Positions 1 to 8,760 are shown, numbered from the stretch's first letter. The stretch is 16,162 nt of DNA from Oscillospiraceae bacterium (GCA_017523995.1 JAFWUX010000222.1:1-16162); one strand, 5' to 3'. The notes: generated by a model not told the origin, from the sequence alone. Translations and numbers: made by a program.

Positions 1-297
1 CCCCTCTCCGAAAAACGATCCACCGGATCGTTTTATCGGATTCACCCCTGCGGAGCTCCTGACGCCGGGGAGTTTCGCCGTCTGCGGACGGCGACCAGAG
101 GCTCCTCGCCTCTGGACTCATCGCAAACTTTTGAAAAAGTTTGATCAAAACTTTCGTTATGTTGTGCGCCGGCAGCGTGTTCGATATCCGGCGGCGTTTT
201 TCTGTTATCACGCATAAAAATGGGAGTCCAGAGGGATAGTATCCCTCTGGCGGGAGTTTGAGGGCAGCGCCCTCAATATGAATCCGTCGGAGACACC
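1..297 (-). repeat. Modular hairpin repeat, copy 1 (cut by window edge)
   Basis: Read on the minus strand, this copy starts at 297, directly against the relA stop codon (298-300), with GGTGTCTCCGACGGATT, a variant of the family end GGTATCTCCGATGGATT. In order it contains the hairpin TTGAGGGC/GCCCTCAA (258-276), the 10-bp hairpin CCAGAGGGAT/ATCCCTCTGG (228-250), a decayed GCCGC module, the core AAAGTTTTGATCAAACTTTTTCAAAAGTTT in separated form (about 125-155), the stems CCAGAGGC/GCCTCTGG (95-115) and CGCCGTC/GACGGCG (76-93), and the AAAACGATCC/GGATCGTTTT hairpin (12-34). The element continues beyond base 1. No coding gene is supported in this stretch. Confidence 0.85.
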
Positions 298-2511
298 TTA
301 ATACGCCGCGCGGTCGGCGGAGATGACGTCGCGGACGGTGCGCAGGCGGTTCAGCAGCGTATCAAGCTGCTCCGCGGAGCTGACCGAAACCGTTGCGTGA
401 ATCATCGCATTTCCGTCCTTTTTCATGTGCAGATTGAAATTCGACACCGGCAGATGCGCCTCGCCGATCACCTGCGAAACATCGTTCAGCAGATTCATGC
501 TGTTGACGCAGAGGATCTCAATATTCGCCTTCATCTCCGCGGCCGGTGCATTCGATGCCCATGTCGCCGCGACCCAGCGCTGCATCTCCGCGGGATCGTT
601 CTTCGCCAAAGCCTCCTGATACTTCCGGCACTGCTGCGTGTGAATCGTGATGCCGTGTCCCATTGTTGTAAAGCCGACAATCTTCTCGCCCTGCAGCGGC
701 GAACAGCACCGCGCAAGCTTCACTTCCAGATTGTTGATGCCGTCCACGATGATGCCCGTGCTGCTCTTTGCAGGCTTGCGCATCTCCGTGAGCTGCTCCT
801 GCGTGAGATTCGGCGCCTCTGCGGGCGCAAACCGCTTGATGTAATACTCGCGGATGCGCGGCATGGTCTTTGTCAGCGAAAGGCCGCCGTATCCCACTGC
901 TGCATAGAAATCGTCGAGCGATTCGCAGTTCGGCTGGTGCAGATCTTCGCGGACAATCGCCGAAAGCTGCTCCGGTGTGATCTGGATATGCATGCGGCGG
1001 CATTCGTGCTCGATGCTCGCCTTTCCGGCTGCGATGTTCTCCGGTCTGCGCTCGCGCTTGAACCACGAACGAATCTTCGCGCGCGCTTCATTTGTCCGGA
1101 CAATATCGAGCCAGTTGCGGTTCGGGCCCTTGTTCGGGTCCTTGCTCGTCTGAATCTCGCAGATTTCGCCCGTATTCAGGCGGTAGGAGAGCGGCACGAT
1201 CTTGCCGTCCACCTTTGCGCCCGTACATTTGTGGCCGATCTGCGTGTGAATGTGATATGCAAAGTCGATGACCGTTGAACCGATCGGCAGGCTGATCGAA
1301 TCGCCCTTCGGCGTCATGACGACGACGTCCTCCGGCGCAATATCGTTCTTAATCGTTGCGACAAGCTCCTCGGGATCATCACTCGCCTGCTGCGTCTCGA
1401 GCACCTGACGAATCCACGCAATGCGCGAATCCATGACCGAATTGCCCTCGATCCGCTCCTTGTACTTCCAGTGCGCTGCAACGCCGTATTCCGCATTTGC
1501 GTGCATTTCCCATGTGCGGATCTGCACCTCGAACGGGATGCCCTCCTTGCCGAGCACGGATGTGTGCAGCGACTGATAGCCGTTTGCCTTTGAGTTCGCA
1601 ATATAATCCTTAAAGCGGTTCGGGATCGGGCGGAACATATCGTGGATCATGCCGAGCACGCTGTAGCACTCGTTGACGGTTGTCACGATCACGCGCACCG
1701 CGTATTTATCGTAGATTTCGTCGATGGATTTGTGGTTGATGTAGACCTTTTTGTAGATGCCGTAAATGCTCTTGACACGCCCGTCGATCTGCGGCGGCGC
1801 GACAAAATCCAGCGAACGGAACCGCTCGGCAATCCGCTGCTTGATGCTCTCGATGAAAGCCTCGCGCTCCTCTTTTTTGTTGTTGAGCAGGCTCTCGATC
1901 TCCTCATAGGCGTAGGGGTCGAGATAGTAAAAGGACAAATCCTCGAGCTCCTCCTGCACGGAGGTGATGCCGAGACGGTGCGCGATCGGCGCATAGACAT
2001 TCATCGTCTCGAAGGCGGTGTTGTGCTGCTTGTGCAGCGGACGGTACTGCAGTGTGCGCATGTTGTGCAGACGGTCCGCGAGCTTGATGATCATGACGCG
2101 GATATCCTGCGACATCGCAAGCAGAATCTTCATCACGTTTTCCGCCTGCTGCTGCTCCTTTGTAAAGGTCGGGACTTTGGCAAGCTTTGTCACGCCCTCG
2201 ACCAGCATCGCGACATCGTGACCGAACCGCTTTTGCACATCCTCGCGCGTCGCGGCGGTATCCTCGACCACATCGTGCAGGAGCGCCGCACAGAGCGTGT
2301 CGGTATCCATGCCGAGCTCCAGCAGGATATACGCGACCGCGACCGGATGAATGATATACGGCTCGCCGGAGGAACGAACCTGTCCCTCGTGACACTGCGC
2401 CGCATATTCATACGCCGCGATCAGCTTGCTGATATCATACTGTCTGTCATCGGTCAGAATCTTTGCGATGATCATATCAATTGTATATGTCTCATTATGA
2501 AATTCCGGCAT
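298..2511 (-). CDS. relA: Bifunctional (p)ppGpp synthetase/hydrolase (long Rel)
   Basis: This cytosolic enzyme makes and degrades the stringent-response alarmone (p)ppGpp from GTP/GDP and ATP. At 737 residues it has the length of the family. The N-terminal HD hydrolase domain shows IHP (about 54-56), LLHDVVEDT (77-85) and KLADRLHNMRT (143-153). The synthetase domain shows RVKSIYGIYKK, RFKD (299-302), GYQSLHT (311-317) and EVQIRT (328-333). A TGS domain follows (about 395-460), then the conserved ARCCSP motif and a C-terminal ACT domain (about 660-737). The RFKD rather than EFDD signature is the one associated with bifunctional enzymes. The ATG at 2511 is preceded by AAAGGAG at good spacing. 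recJ lies upstream on the same strand, so co-transcription is possible, but a repeat separates them. The stop codon abuts repeat copy 1. No separate promoter was recognised in 2512-2595. Some databases would name this gene rel or spoT. Confidence 0.97.
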   Translation of the reverse strand: MPEFHNETYTIDMIIAKILTDDRQYDISKLIAAYEYAAQCHEGQVRSSGEPYIIHPVAVAYILLELGMDTDTLCAALLHDVVEDTAATREDVQKRFGHDVAMLVEGVTKLAKVPTFTKEQQQAENVMKILLAMSQDIRVMIIKLADRLHNMRTLQYRPLHKQHNTAFETMNVYAPIAHRLGITSVQEELEDLSFYYLDPYAYEEIESLLNNKKEEREAFIESIKQRIAERFRSLDFVAPPQIDGRVKSIYGIYKKVYINHKSIDEIYDKYAVRVIVTTVNECYSVLGMIHDMFRPIPNRFKDYIANSKANGYQSLHTSVLGKEGIPFEVQIRTWEMHANAEYGVAAHWKYKERIEGNSVMDSRIAWIRQVLETQQASDDPEELVATIKNDIAPEDVVVMTPKGDSISLPIGSTVIDFAYHIHTQIGHKCTGAKVDGKIVPLSYRLNTGEICEIQTSKDPNKGPNRNWLDIVRTNEARAKIRSWFKRERRPENIAAGKASIEHECRRMHIQITPEQLSAIVREDLHQPNCESLDDFYAAVGYGGLSLTKTMPRIREYYIKRFAPAEAPNLTQEQLTEMRKPAKSSTGIIVDGINNLEVKLARCCSPLQGEKIVGFTTMGHGITIHTQQCRKYQEALAKNDPAEMQRWVAATWASNAPAAEMKANIEILCVNSMNLLNDVSQVIGEAHLPVSNFNLHMKKDGNAMIHATVSVSSAEQLDTLLNRLRTVRDVISADRAAY

Positions 2512-2595
2512 AGAAATATCTCCTTTCTGTCTCAGTCCTCATGACCCTCTGTCATATCCGTTATCGGTATCGCTGCGCGATGTTTTTGGCAGTCT

Positions 2596-2904
2596 GTGAA
2601 TTGCTTTGCAATTCACTTAGGGGCGCCCTCTATCGCAGGGCTCCCCTCTCCGAAAAACGATCCGCCGGATCGTTTTTTCGGATTCACCCCTGCGGAGCTC
2701 CTGACGCTGGGAAGTTTCGCTCTCTGCGGAGAGCGACCAAAGGGCGCTGCCCTTTGGAAACCTGCAAACTTTTGAAAAAGTTTGATCAAAACTTTTATAT
2801 TGACGTCTCGGCAGTGCTATGCGTAACCGGAATGCTTTAGCAATACGGAGCCGCGCACGGCGCGGTGAAAAAGTTTGATCAAAACTTTCATATTGACGTT
2901 CCGC
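2596..2904 (-). repeat. Modular hairpin repeat, copy 2, between recJ and relA
   Basis: On the minus strand this copy begins 6 bp after the recJ stop, in the GCGTCAATATAAAAG-type module, so it lacks the GGTATCTCC end. It then carries one 93-bp insert unit (about 2812-2904), the TTTTGATCAAAC core, the variable stems CCAAAGGGC/GCCCTTTGG (2737-2757) and CGCTCTC/GAGAGCG (2718-2735), the AAACGATCC/GGATCGTTT hairpin, the AGGGG...CCCCT hairpin with loop TCTATCGCA as read on plus (2619-2646), and the GTGAATTGC/GCAATTCAC hairpin (2596-2616). The order matches copy 4 module by module. Nothing recognisable lies between 2517 and 2595. Confidence 0.88.
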
Positions 2905-2910
2905 AGAGCC

Positions 2911-4956
2911 TCAGGACGCCGCCTCTTTGGCAAGCGCCCAGATTTTACGGTACGATTCCGATTCATCCAGCTCGCGCTTCTGCGTCACGGGCAGCTTCGA
3001 GAGCGTCTCCGTGACCGCATCAAACCGCAGCAGATTGAGTTCGCTGAAAATATCCGCGATCATTCTGGCGCGGCAGCGGTTCATGCCCTTGCTCTGCAGC
3101 GCCGAGCAGATCTGCTGCACGGTCATCGGCATGCGCTGCACAAGCTGATACACCGCAATCAGATCATTCCGGTGCGGGCACATTCTCTGATAATAAGCGG
3201 GTGCCGGCAGCTGCTCGCCGCGGCAGTATGCCTCATATGCAGACTGCGCCGCGATCGCCTGCTCCTGCGCCGCCTGCGATGTGCGCCAGTCCTCGGCACG
3301 CAGTGTCAGCGACTGCCTGCCCATGTATTCCTTGACATCCGCGGAGATCAGCACGTCAATCTGCATGCCCGCCGCGATGCCGGTCTCCTCCGGCTTCAGG
3401 CGGAACATCAGCACCTCATGCTGCACATTCCCGCTGCGCAGACGCAGCTTCGTATGCGTCCCGCCTGAGAGCGGCAGCACCTCCGTCACCGTCATATTGC
3501 TCAGCACAAACATCGGCTTGGGATTGCCCATGCCGAAGGGCTCGAGCACGGAAAGTCCCCCGACGTTCTCCGGCGTCAGCATCTGCGGTTCCAGTGCGCG
3601 GACAGCCTCCGCCGTCAGCACCGGCATGACGGGATTGTGTTCCGCCGCATAGCGCTGGATTGCCGCACAGAACGCATCCTTCTCCGATTCCGCGACGGTG
3701 AATCCGCCTGCACCGGGATGCCCGCCGTAGCGCAGCAGATGCGCCTCGCATGCCTTCAGGCACTCGAACACCGAGAATTCCCCGAAGCTGCGCGCCGAGC
3801 CGCGGTAGCCGTCCTCCTCCTTCGACATCAGGAAGCAGGGCTTGCCGAAGCGCTCCAGCAGCCGCGCCGCCACAATGCCGATCACGCCGTGATGCCAGTT
3901 TTCTCCGGCAAACACAAGCACACGTTCGCTCAGCAGGCCGGGATTTGCGCGAATCTCGTCAAGAATCTGATCGGTGATCTCCTGCTCGGTGACACGCCGG
4001 TCCTGATTGAGCGTGTGAATTTCGCCCGCGAGCACCTGCGCCTCATCGGGATCATCCGTGAGCAGCAGCTTTGCCGCAAGCGATGCCGTTGCAAATCTGC
4101 CCGCCGCATTGATGCGCGGAATGAGCTGGAACGCCGCCGTCTGCGCGGAGACCGGTGTCCCCTCCTCAATGCCGCAGACCGCCATCAGCGAGATCAGTCC
4201 CATGCGCTCCGTATTCTCCAGCAGCTTTAATCCGCGCTGCACGATAAATCTGTTTTCGCCGTCCAGCGGCATGACATCCGCGATGGTCGCGAGCGCCGCC
4301 AGATCGCCGAACTGCTCGAGCGCCGGTTCCCATTCGCCGCCGTCGAGCGCCGCAATCAGCTTGAGCACCACAACCGCGCCGCAGATCGTCTTATAGGGCG
4401 AGAGGCAGTCCGGACGGAACGGATCGACCACGGCAACCGCCTCCGGCAGTTCATCGCCCGGGCGGTGGTGGTCGGTGACAACCAGCTCCATGCCGAGTTT
4501 GCGGATGACCTTCGCCTCCTCAATCGCGGAGATGCCGTTATCCACTGTGATGATCAGCGAGACGCCCTCCTCATGCAGCCGGCGGATCGTATCCGCGCGC
4601 ATGCCGTAGCCCTCCTTGCGCGTCGGGATATACCATGTTGCATTGGCGCCTGCACAGAGCAGCCAGTCCGTCAGCATGACGGTCGAGGTCACGCCGTCGC
4701 AGTCATAATCCCCGTAGACGCAGATGCGCTCGCCGCTGTCCACTGCCGCCAGAATGCGCTCCGCGGCGCGGTCCATATCCCGCAGCAGAAAAGGGTCCGT
4801 CATCTCCGAGACATTGAGCAGCTCCGCCGCCGATTCCACGCTTTCGATCCCGCGCGAGACCAGCACCTCTGCACACAGCTGCGTAATGCCGCCCTGCCGG
4901 TGCAGCTGCTCCGCCTTTTTGACATCCGGCGCCCCGATTTTCCATCGTTTCAGCAA
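2911..4956 (-). CDS. recJ: Single-stranded-DNA-specific exonuclease RecJ
   Basis: RecJ degrades single-stranded DNA 5' to 3' in recombination and repair. The DHH phosphoesterase core is complete: VYGDYDCDG (80-88), ITVDNG (136-141) and VVTDHH (159-164). The ATIADVMPL segment (223-231), RINAAGR (281-287) and the DHHA1 signature GGHPGAGGF (411-419) follow. The 681 residues exceed the E. coli protein, as is common in Firmicutes, with a C-terminal OB region and an extra tail. The start used is TTG at 4956, because no in-frame ATG lies nearby; AAGGTG seven bases upstream is a weak Shine-Dalgarno, so the start is moderately certain. A good sigma-A promoter lies at 5007-5035. In Bacillus subtilis apt lies between recJ and relA; here it is absent and repeat copy 2 sits in the gap. 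Confidence 0.96.
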   Translation of the reverse strand: MLKRWKIGAPDVKKAEQLHRQGGITQLCAEVLVSRGIESVESAAELLNVSEMTDPFLLRDMDRAAERILAAVDSGERICVYGDYDCDGVTSTVMLTDWLLCAGANATWYIPTRKEGYGMRADTIRRLHEEGVSLIITVDNGISAIEEAKVIRKLGMELVVTDHHRPGDELPEAVAVVDPFRPDCLSPYKTICGAVVVLKLIAALDGGEWEPALEQFGDLAALATIADVMPLDGENRFIVQRGLKLLENTERMGLISLMAVCGIEEGTPVSAQTAAFQLIPRINAAGRFATASLAAKLLLTDDPDEAQVLAGEIHTLNQDRRVTEQEITDQILDEIRANPGLLSERVLVFAGENWHHGVIGIVAARLLERFGKPCFLMSKEEDGYRGSARSFGEFSVFECLKACEAHLLRYGGHPGAGGFTVAESEKDAFCAAIQRYAAEHNPVMPVLTAEAVRALEPQMLTPENVGGLSVLEPFGMGNPKPMFVLSNMTVTEVLPLSGGTHTKLRLRSGNVQHEVLMFRLKPEETGIAAGMQIDVLISADVKEYMGRQSLTLRAEDWRTSQAAQEQAIAAQSAYEAYCRGEQLPAPAYYQRMCPHRNDLIAVYQLVQRMPMTVQQICSALQSKGMNRCRARMIADIFSELNLLRFDAVTETLSKLPVTQKRELDESESYRKIWALAKEAAS

Positions 4957-5006
4957 GCTCCGTCACCTTCGCTTTCTTCCTCAGTCTATAATTATCCTAT
5001 TTTATT

Positions 5007-5035
5007 AGTATACCATTTTTAAGCAAAAAATGCAA
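5007..5035 (-). promoter_or_regulatory. Sigma-A promoter of recJ
   Basis: On the minus strand TTGCAT (5035-5030) is separated by exactly 17 bases from TATACT (5012-5007), with an extended -10 TGG directly before it. It lies about 50 bases upstream of the recJ TTG start. Confidence 0.75.
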
Positions 5036-5063
5036 GTATGCAAGTGCATTTCAACGGTTGATA

Positions 5064-5102
5064 CAAAAAAAGCCCGCACAGGGAAAATCCCCTGTGCGGG
5101 CT
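5064..5102 (-). terminator. Rho-independent terminator of the Wzz-like gene
   Basis: A perfect 13-bp stem AGCCCGCACAGGG/CCCTGTGCGGGCT (5071-5083 with 5090-5102, 6-nt loop) is followed on the minus strand by a run of seven T residues. It starts about 10 bases after the stop codon of the 5112-6650 gene. This is the only textbook terminator directly after a gene in the window, and that gene has no mosaic repeat at its 3' end. Confidence 0.92.
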
Positions 5103-5111
5103 TACAAAAGA

Positions 5112-6650
5112 TCACTTTTTCTTGTTGTTCTTGTCAGATTTTTCGTCCTTCTTGTCATCGTCGGAAGCTTCATCTGTCTTTTCAGCTGCTTCTGCTTCCA
5201 GAACACGCATTGCATTGCGCTTGCGGGTCTCCTCAACCAGCGCCTGAATGGAAGCGTAGCCGAGGTAGATCATCAGCAGAATCGCCTCAATGCCGAAGAT
5301 CGGGACGATTGCGCTGGAAATGCCGCCCTTGATCGTGGTTGCGACCTCAGAGGTTGCCGGAACCAGAATGTTGTAGGCATCTGCAAGCGAGACATTGCGG
5401 TAGTAGTCATCTGCGGTATCGTTGACAATGTCGATGAGCTTGAGCACCTTATCATTGAGCTTTTCGAGATCCTTCTCGATGCGCTCTGCCTTATCCTTGC
5501 CGCCTGCTGCGCTCTTTTTGAGTGTTGCAAGGCGCTGCTTGTAGTAAGCGATATCCTGATTGGTCTCGGAAAGCGCAGCCTGCGCGGAGATCTTGCGGTT
5601 GATCAGCTTATCGTATTCATCCGATGCGACGGTCGATTCGGTGTTCGCGATGCTGTCGCTGAAGATGATGACCTGATCCTTTTCGTAGGCATCGAATGCG
5701 TTTTCGATCGCGGCGAGCGTTTCCTTATCGGTTGTCTGCTGGAGCTCGAGGTTCTCAATGCGGTATTCGTAATAGGTCTGCAGTCTTTCCTTATCCTTGG
5801 AGACATTGTTGACGTTGAGGTAGGAGGAGATCAGGTCGAGATCCAGGGTCTGGACGGAGGAAATCTCCGCCTTGAGGTCTGCGAAGGTGTAGCCGGTGAC
5901 AGAGGAGCGGAACCGCGTGGTATCATCGGTCGAGAGATTGTTCACATAGCGGTTCAGGGTCTTCAGCTCGGTGCGGAACATGTCAACCGCCTGTGCGTAG
6001 TCATATTCGGTGTAATCCATGCCTGCGAGGTTGTTGCCGAGTGCTTCGTTGTAGCCGTACTGCTCGAAGTAGTAATCGCGGTAGGCATCGAGCATCGCGT
6101 TCAGAATCTGCACGGCATCGGCACGGCGGAGCTTGGATTCCTTATAGTTGAAGGTGATGTTGTACTGCGTGGAGACCCACGATACATCCAGCATGGCCTG
6201 TGCGGCTGCGAGCTGACCGTTTGTTGAGGTCTCATAGACATTCTTATATGTGTTCATGCGCTGATAGGCGTTTTCCGGAATGATGCCCTCGATCTGGATG
6301 CCGCGGCGAACCGGCTCGAGCAGCTCAAGCTCCATATTGCACTGCTGCAGTGCGCTCTCAATAATCTGCGGAGCTTTCAGCGTATTGGGATCAAAATCGG
6401 TGCCGTCCGGATTTTTGCCCTTTTCAATGCCCTTGTGCGTAAAGCTGACAATCGCATGCACCGGTGTCATGGACGTTGTGCGGAAAAACACGCTGACGCC
6501 GGCAATCAGTCCGCCGACGATAACCGCGACCAGAAACCATACCGTAAAGTATTTTTTGAGTTTCCGGATGATCGCGGAAAAAGAAACAACAACTTCGTCT
6601 TCTTTCTTTTCCTCCTGCTTGAGGATCAGATTGACATTCTGCTCCGCCAT
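5112..6650 (-). CDS. Wzz-like chain-length-determinant membrane protein
   Basis: The 512-residue protein has the two-helix layout of polysaccharide co-polymerases. A short cytosolic N-terminus (1-34) is followed by a transmembrane helix (about 35-56), a long extracytoplasmic region of about 390 residues rich in heptad-like segments, a second helix (about 446-466) and a highly charged Lys/Asp tail ending in NNKKK. No kinase domain is attached. The ATG at 6650 was chosen because GGAGG lies seven bases upstream and the helix then sits at the usual distance; the frame stays open upstream to 6959 but crosses the promoter. It appears monocistronic, with promoter 6708-6736 and terminator 5064-5102. 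No glycosyltransferase or flippase genes adjoin it, so a role in capsule or teichoic-type polysaccharide export is inferred from topology only. Confidence 0.7.
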   Translation of the reverse strand: MAEQNVNLILKQEEKKEDEVVVSFSAIIRKLKKYFTVWFLVAVIVGGLIAGVSVFFRTTSMTPVHAIVSFTHKGIEKGKNPDGTDFDPNTLKAPQIIESALQQCNMELELLEPVRRGIQIEGIIPENAYQRMNTYKNVYETSTNGQLAAAQAMLDVSWVSTQYNITFNYKESKLRRADAVQILNAMLDAYRDYYFEQYGYNEALGNNLAGMDYTEYDYAQAVDMFRTELKTLNRYVNNLSTDDTTRFRSSVTGYTFADLKAEISSVQTLDLDLISSYLNVNNVSKDKERLQTYYEYRIENLELQQTTDKETLAAIENAFDAYEKDQVIIFSDSIANTESTVASDEYDKLINRKISAQAALSETNQDIAYYKQRLATLKKSAAGGKDKAERIEKDLEKLNDKVLKLIDIVNDTADDYYRNVSLADAYNILVPATSEVATTIKGGISSAIVPIFGIEAILLMIYLGYASIQALVEETRKRNAMRVLEAEAAEKTDEASDDDKKDEKSDKNNKKK

Positions 6651-6707
6651 GGATAAGCCTCCGTTTCGTTTTTTTACATCATGCCGTTCAAGCGGACATG
6701 TGGTTTT

Positions 6708-6736
6708 AGTATAGCACATTTCAAAATTCAATGCAA
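6708..6736 (-). promoter_or_regulatory. Sigma-A promoter of the Wzz-like gene
   Basis: On the minus strand TTGCAT (6736-6731), a 17-base spacer and TATACT (6713-6708) with TGC as extended -10 lie about 58 bases upstream of the ATG at 6650. The remainder of 6737-6887 shows no further feature. Confidence 0.75.
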
Positions 6737-6887
6737 GAAGAATCCGCAGGGCACCGGGATTTTCTCCTTTTTGCACAAAAACCGCAATATGCGTCCTCTG
6801 ATTTCGGAATGTATTTTCCCGTATTCTGCGCAAAAAACGGCTGTAAAAATGCTCCGTTTTGAATTTGGCATTTTCTCTGCAATTCGC

Positions 6888-6916
6888 TTGACAATACTGC
6901 AAAATTATGGTATGAT
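6888..6916 (+). promoter_or_regulatory. Sigma-A promoter of the 6992-8755 operon
   Basis: Consensus TTGACA (6888-6893), a 17-base spacer and TATGAT (6911-6916) preceded by TGG. The leader of about 70 bases ends in AAGGAGG (6978-6984), seven bases before the ATG at 6992. Confidence 0.85.
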
Positions 6917-6991
6917 ATACTAAATACCGGTTACATATAGATATTCGGTTTTTGATCACGATATACTTACTATCAGCAAGGAGGCATTGTC

Positions 6992-7867
6992 ATGTATTCC
7001 AAGGATGATATCCGTCATCAGGAGCTCGTAAAACAAGGAGAGCAGCTTGAGCATCTGCTCCAGAGCACCGATCATTCCGAGCAGGATAAACAGGCCGCAC
7101 TGATGGACTATCTCAATCTGCTCAACTCCGAACGCGCATCTGATCTCGGCATCACTTTTACTGCGCGGATGCTGGAACGGATCACGGCGGCATTTGAAGC
7201 GCATCCGACGGCAGATCTTGCGGTCGATCAGCTCTATACATGTCTGCTGCTGCAGCAGTTCCACTCCATGCAGTTTGATTCATGGCGTGCGCACCCTGCA
7301 ATCGAAAAGTGTCAGAACGCGCTGACCATGCTCGAAGCAGAGGGCAGATGGTCAGACTGCCTGCGCTACTGTCAGGATACCGCGAACACCTACGCGGAGA
7401 TTCACTTCTGGCCGGAGGCGCTTGCATACTCCAGCCGCGCCTATACAAGTATGCGCGAGCTGCTCAAGCAGGATATCAAGGTGCTCGAAAACGGCGAGCT
7501 GCTTGATCTTTCCGACAGCGCCTTTTCCGTCATCACCTGCGCCCTGCACACCGCGGACGGCGTCACGCCGGAAACTGAGGCGATTTTGCAGAAGGATCTC
7601 GGCTCCGAGGGCTATTCCGCCGTCTACGCCGAGGCGAAGGACGCGACCGATTCCGAGCCTGTCACCGATCCGGTTGAACAGACTGCCGAATACCTTGCAA
7701 TCCGCATGGAGCTTGAGGAAAAGATCGACGAGGCACTCGAGCATGAGCGCGGATACTATGACTACTGCAAGGAATACTGGATGGCAAAGCGCATGATTCT
7801 GCGCAGCGACTACGGCATCCGCTGGAAGTCGCCCATTGTCCTCAATCCGAATGAGGAATTCCACTGA
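6992..7867 (+). CDS. Helical TPR-like protein of unknown function
   Basis: I do not recognise this family. The 291-residue protein is soluble, with no signal peptide or membrane helix, and reads as almost entirely alpha-helical. The segment about 105-155 (EAEGRWSDCLRYC, then HFWPEALAYSSRAY) resembles tetratricopeptide-type helix pairs, suggesting a protein-binding scaffold. A Glu-rich, charged segment occupies about 215-255 and precedes an aromatic stretch (YYDYCKEYW). The start is firm: AAGGAGG lies seven bases upstream and a consensus promoter lies at 6888-6916. It is the first gene of a three-gene unit with the lipoprotein and the PNPOx-fold protein, with gaps of 21 and 12 bp. Confidence 0.85.
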   Translation: MYSKDDIRHQELVKQGEQLEHLLQSTDHSEQDKQAALMDYLNLLNSERASDLGITFTARMLERITAAFEAHPTADLAVDQLYTCLLLQQFHSMQFDSWRAHPAIEKCQNALTMLEAEGRWSDCLRYCQDTANTYAEIHFWPEALAYSSRAYTSMRELLKQDIKVLENGELLDLSDSAFSVITCALHTADGVTPETEAILQKDLGSEGYSAVYAEAKDATDSEPVTDPVEQTAEYLAIRMELEEKIDEALEHERGYYDYCKEYWMAKRMILRSDYGIRWKSPIVLNPNEEFH

Positions 7868-7888
7868 GAAAGGATATCTGATCCCGCA

Positions 7889-8266
7889 ATGAAAAAACTG
7901 TTTCCCGTTTTCGCTGCATCTGTGCTGCTGCTCGCAGGCTGCGGCACCGGCTCCGCTGCTGAGGGCGGCAAATCCAGCGATAAGCTCTCAACGGTCGATG
8001 TCTGCGGCACATGGTGCGAGACGCGCTCGAACTGCACCGATACATACAAGTTCAAGGCGGATATGACCTATGACCGCACAATCACCTATACCGACGGCTC
8101 CGGCACGGACAGCAGTGTCCATGATAACTGGTCGCTGACGGACGATACCATTTCGATCCATGCCACGGAATTCGGGCAGGTCACGGATTACAAAATCGCA
8201 ATCGACGGCAGCACGATGACATGGTCAACCGGCGATACGCAGATTGTATTCCAGAAGGTATCGTAA
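7889..8266 (+). CDS. Small lipoprotein, lipocalin-like
   Basis: A 125-residue secreted lipoprotein. A Lys-Lys start, a hydrophobic stretch and the lipobox L15-A16-G17-C18 predict cleavage before Cys18 and lipid anchoring on the outer face of the membrane. The mature part is beta-rich. GTWCETRSNCTDTYKF, then DMTYDRTITYTDGSG, a central NWSLTDDTISIH and a C-terminal MTWSTGDTQIVFQKV resemble the repeating strand pattern of small lipocalin-like domains common in Clostridia. This is a fold-level guess. AAAGGA lies about 14 bases before the ATG, longer than ideal, so translation may depend partly on coupling to the gene ending 21 bp upstream. The next gene begins 12 bp downstream. Confidence 0.85.
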   Translation: MKKLFPVFAASVLLLAGCGTGSAAEGGKSSDKLSTVDVCGTWCETRSNCTDTYKFKADMTYDRTITYTDGSGTDSSVHDNWSLTDDTISIHATEFGQVTDYKIAIDGSTMTWSTGDTQIVFQKVS

Positions 8267-8278
8267 GGAGGCTGGCGG

Positions 8279-8755
8279 ATGTTCCGGAAACTTGCAAGAA
8301 TCAAACAGCAGCTCCCGCAGGCGGAATGCATTGACATCCTGAAAGCGGAACCGCGCGGGGTGCTCTCCGTGCTCGGCGATGACGGCTATCCCTACGGCAT
8401 GCCGCTCAATCACTACTATTGTGAGGCGGACGGCAAAATCTATTTCCACAGCGGGAAAACCGGTCATAAGGTCGATGCGATCATGCGCGAGCCGAAAGTC
8501 TCGTTCTGCGTCTGCGATCAGGGCGTGCGTGAGGACGGCGACTGGGCACTGACCTTCCGCAGCGTGATTGTGTTCGGGAAAATCGAGATCGTGGAGGACT
8601 ATGACCGCATCATCGAGATCAGCCGCGCGCTGAGCCATAAGTTCACGCAGGACGAAGCCTATATCGCGGATGAAGTGGAAAAGCACGGCAAACATACCCT
8701 CTGCTTCGCGCTCGTGCCGGAACAAATCTGCGGCAAGCGCGTCCACGAGAAATGA
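8279..8755 (+). CDS. Pyridoxamine 5'-phosphate oxidase-fold flavin-binding protein
   Basis: A 158-residue cytosolic protein of the PNPOx-like split-barrel superfamily that includes NimA-type nitroreductases. Recognisable elements are the early strand GVLSVLGDDGYPYGMPLNHYY (about 27-46), the cofactor-contacting segment IYFHSGKTGHKVDAI (about 54-68) and PKVSFCVCD, followed by SVIVFGKIEIVED. FMN or a related flavin is the expected cofactor; the substrate is unknown, and homology alone does not establish drug resistance. GGAGG sits seven bases before the ATG and directly follows the stop of the lipoprotein gene, so the two are translationally close. Repeat copy 3 begins five bases after the stop. 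Confidence 0.88.
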   Translation: MFRKLARIKQQLPQAECIDILKAEPRGVLSVLGDDGYPYGMPLNHYYCEADGKIYFHSGKTGHKVDAIMREPKVSFCVCDQGVREDGDWALTFRSVIVFGKIEIVEDYDRIIEISRALSHKFTQDEAYIADEVEKHGKHTLCFALVPEQICGKRVHEK

Positions 8756-8760
8756 AATAA

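Noticed and set aside
2541..2840. Open frame of 99 codons in the recJ-relA gap
   Set aside because: Most of it is repeat copy 2, read through hairpins, with no ribosome site.
5058..6227. Long plus-strand open frame (389 codons) opposite the Wzz-like gene
   Set aside because: It is antisense to a gene with clear promoter, ribosome site, membrane helices and terminator; its Val/Leu/Ile-rich product is the mirror of coding bias and it has no ribosome site of its own.
6651..6959. 103-codon upstream extension of the Wzz-like gene
   Set aside because: It would cross the promoter at 6708-6736 and the ribosome site at the 6650 start.
6917..6960. Attenuator hairpin in the leader of the 6992 operon (ACCG...CGGTTTTT)
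   Set aside because: Only four consecutive base pairs with a mismatch below them; too weak to claim.
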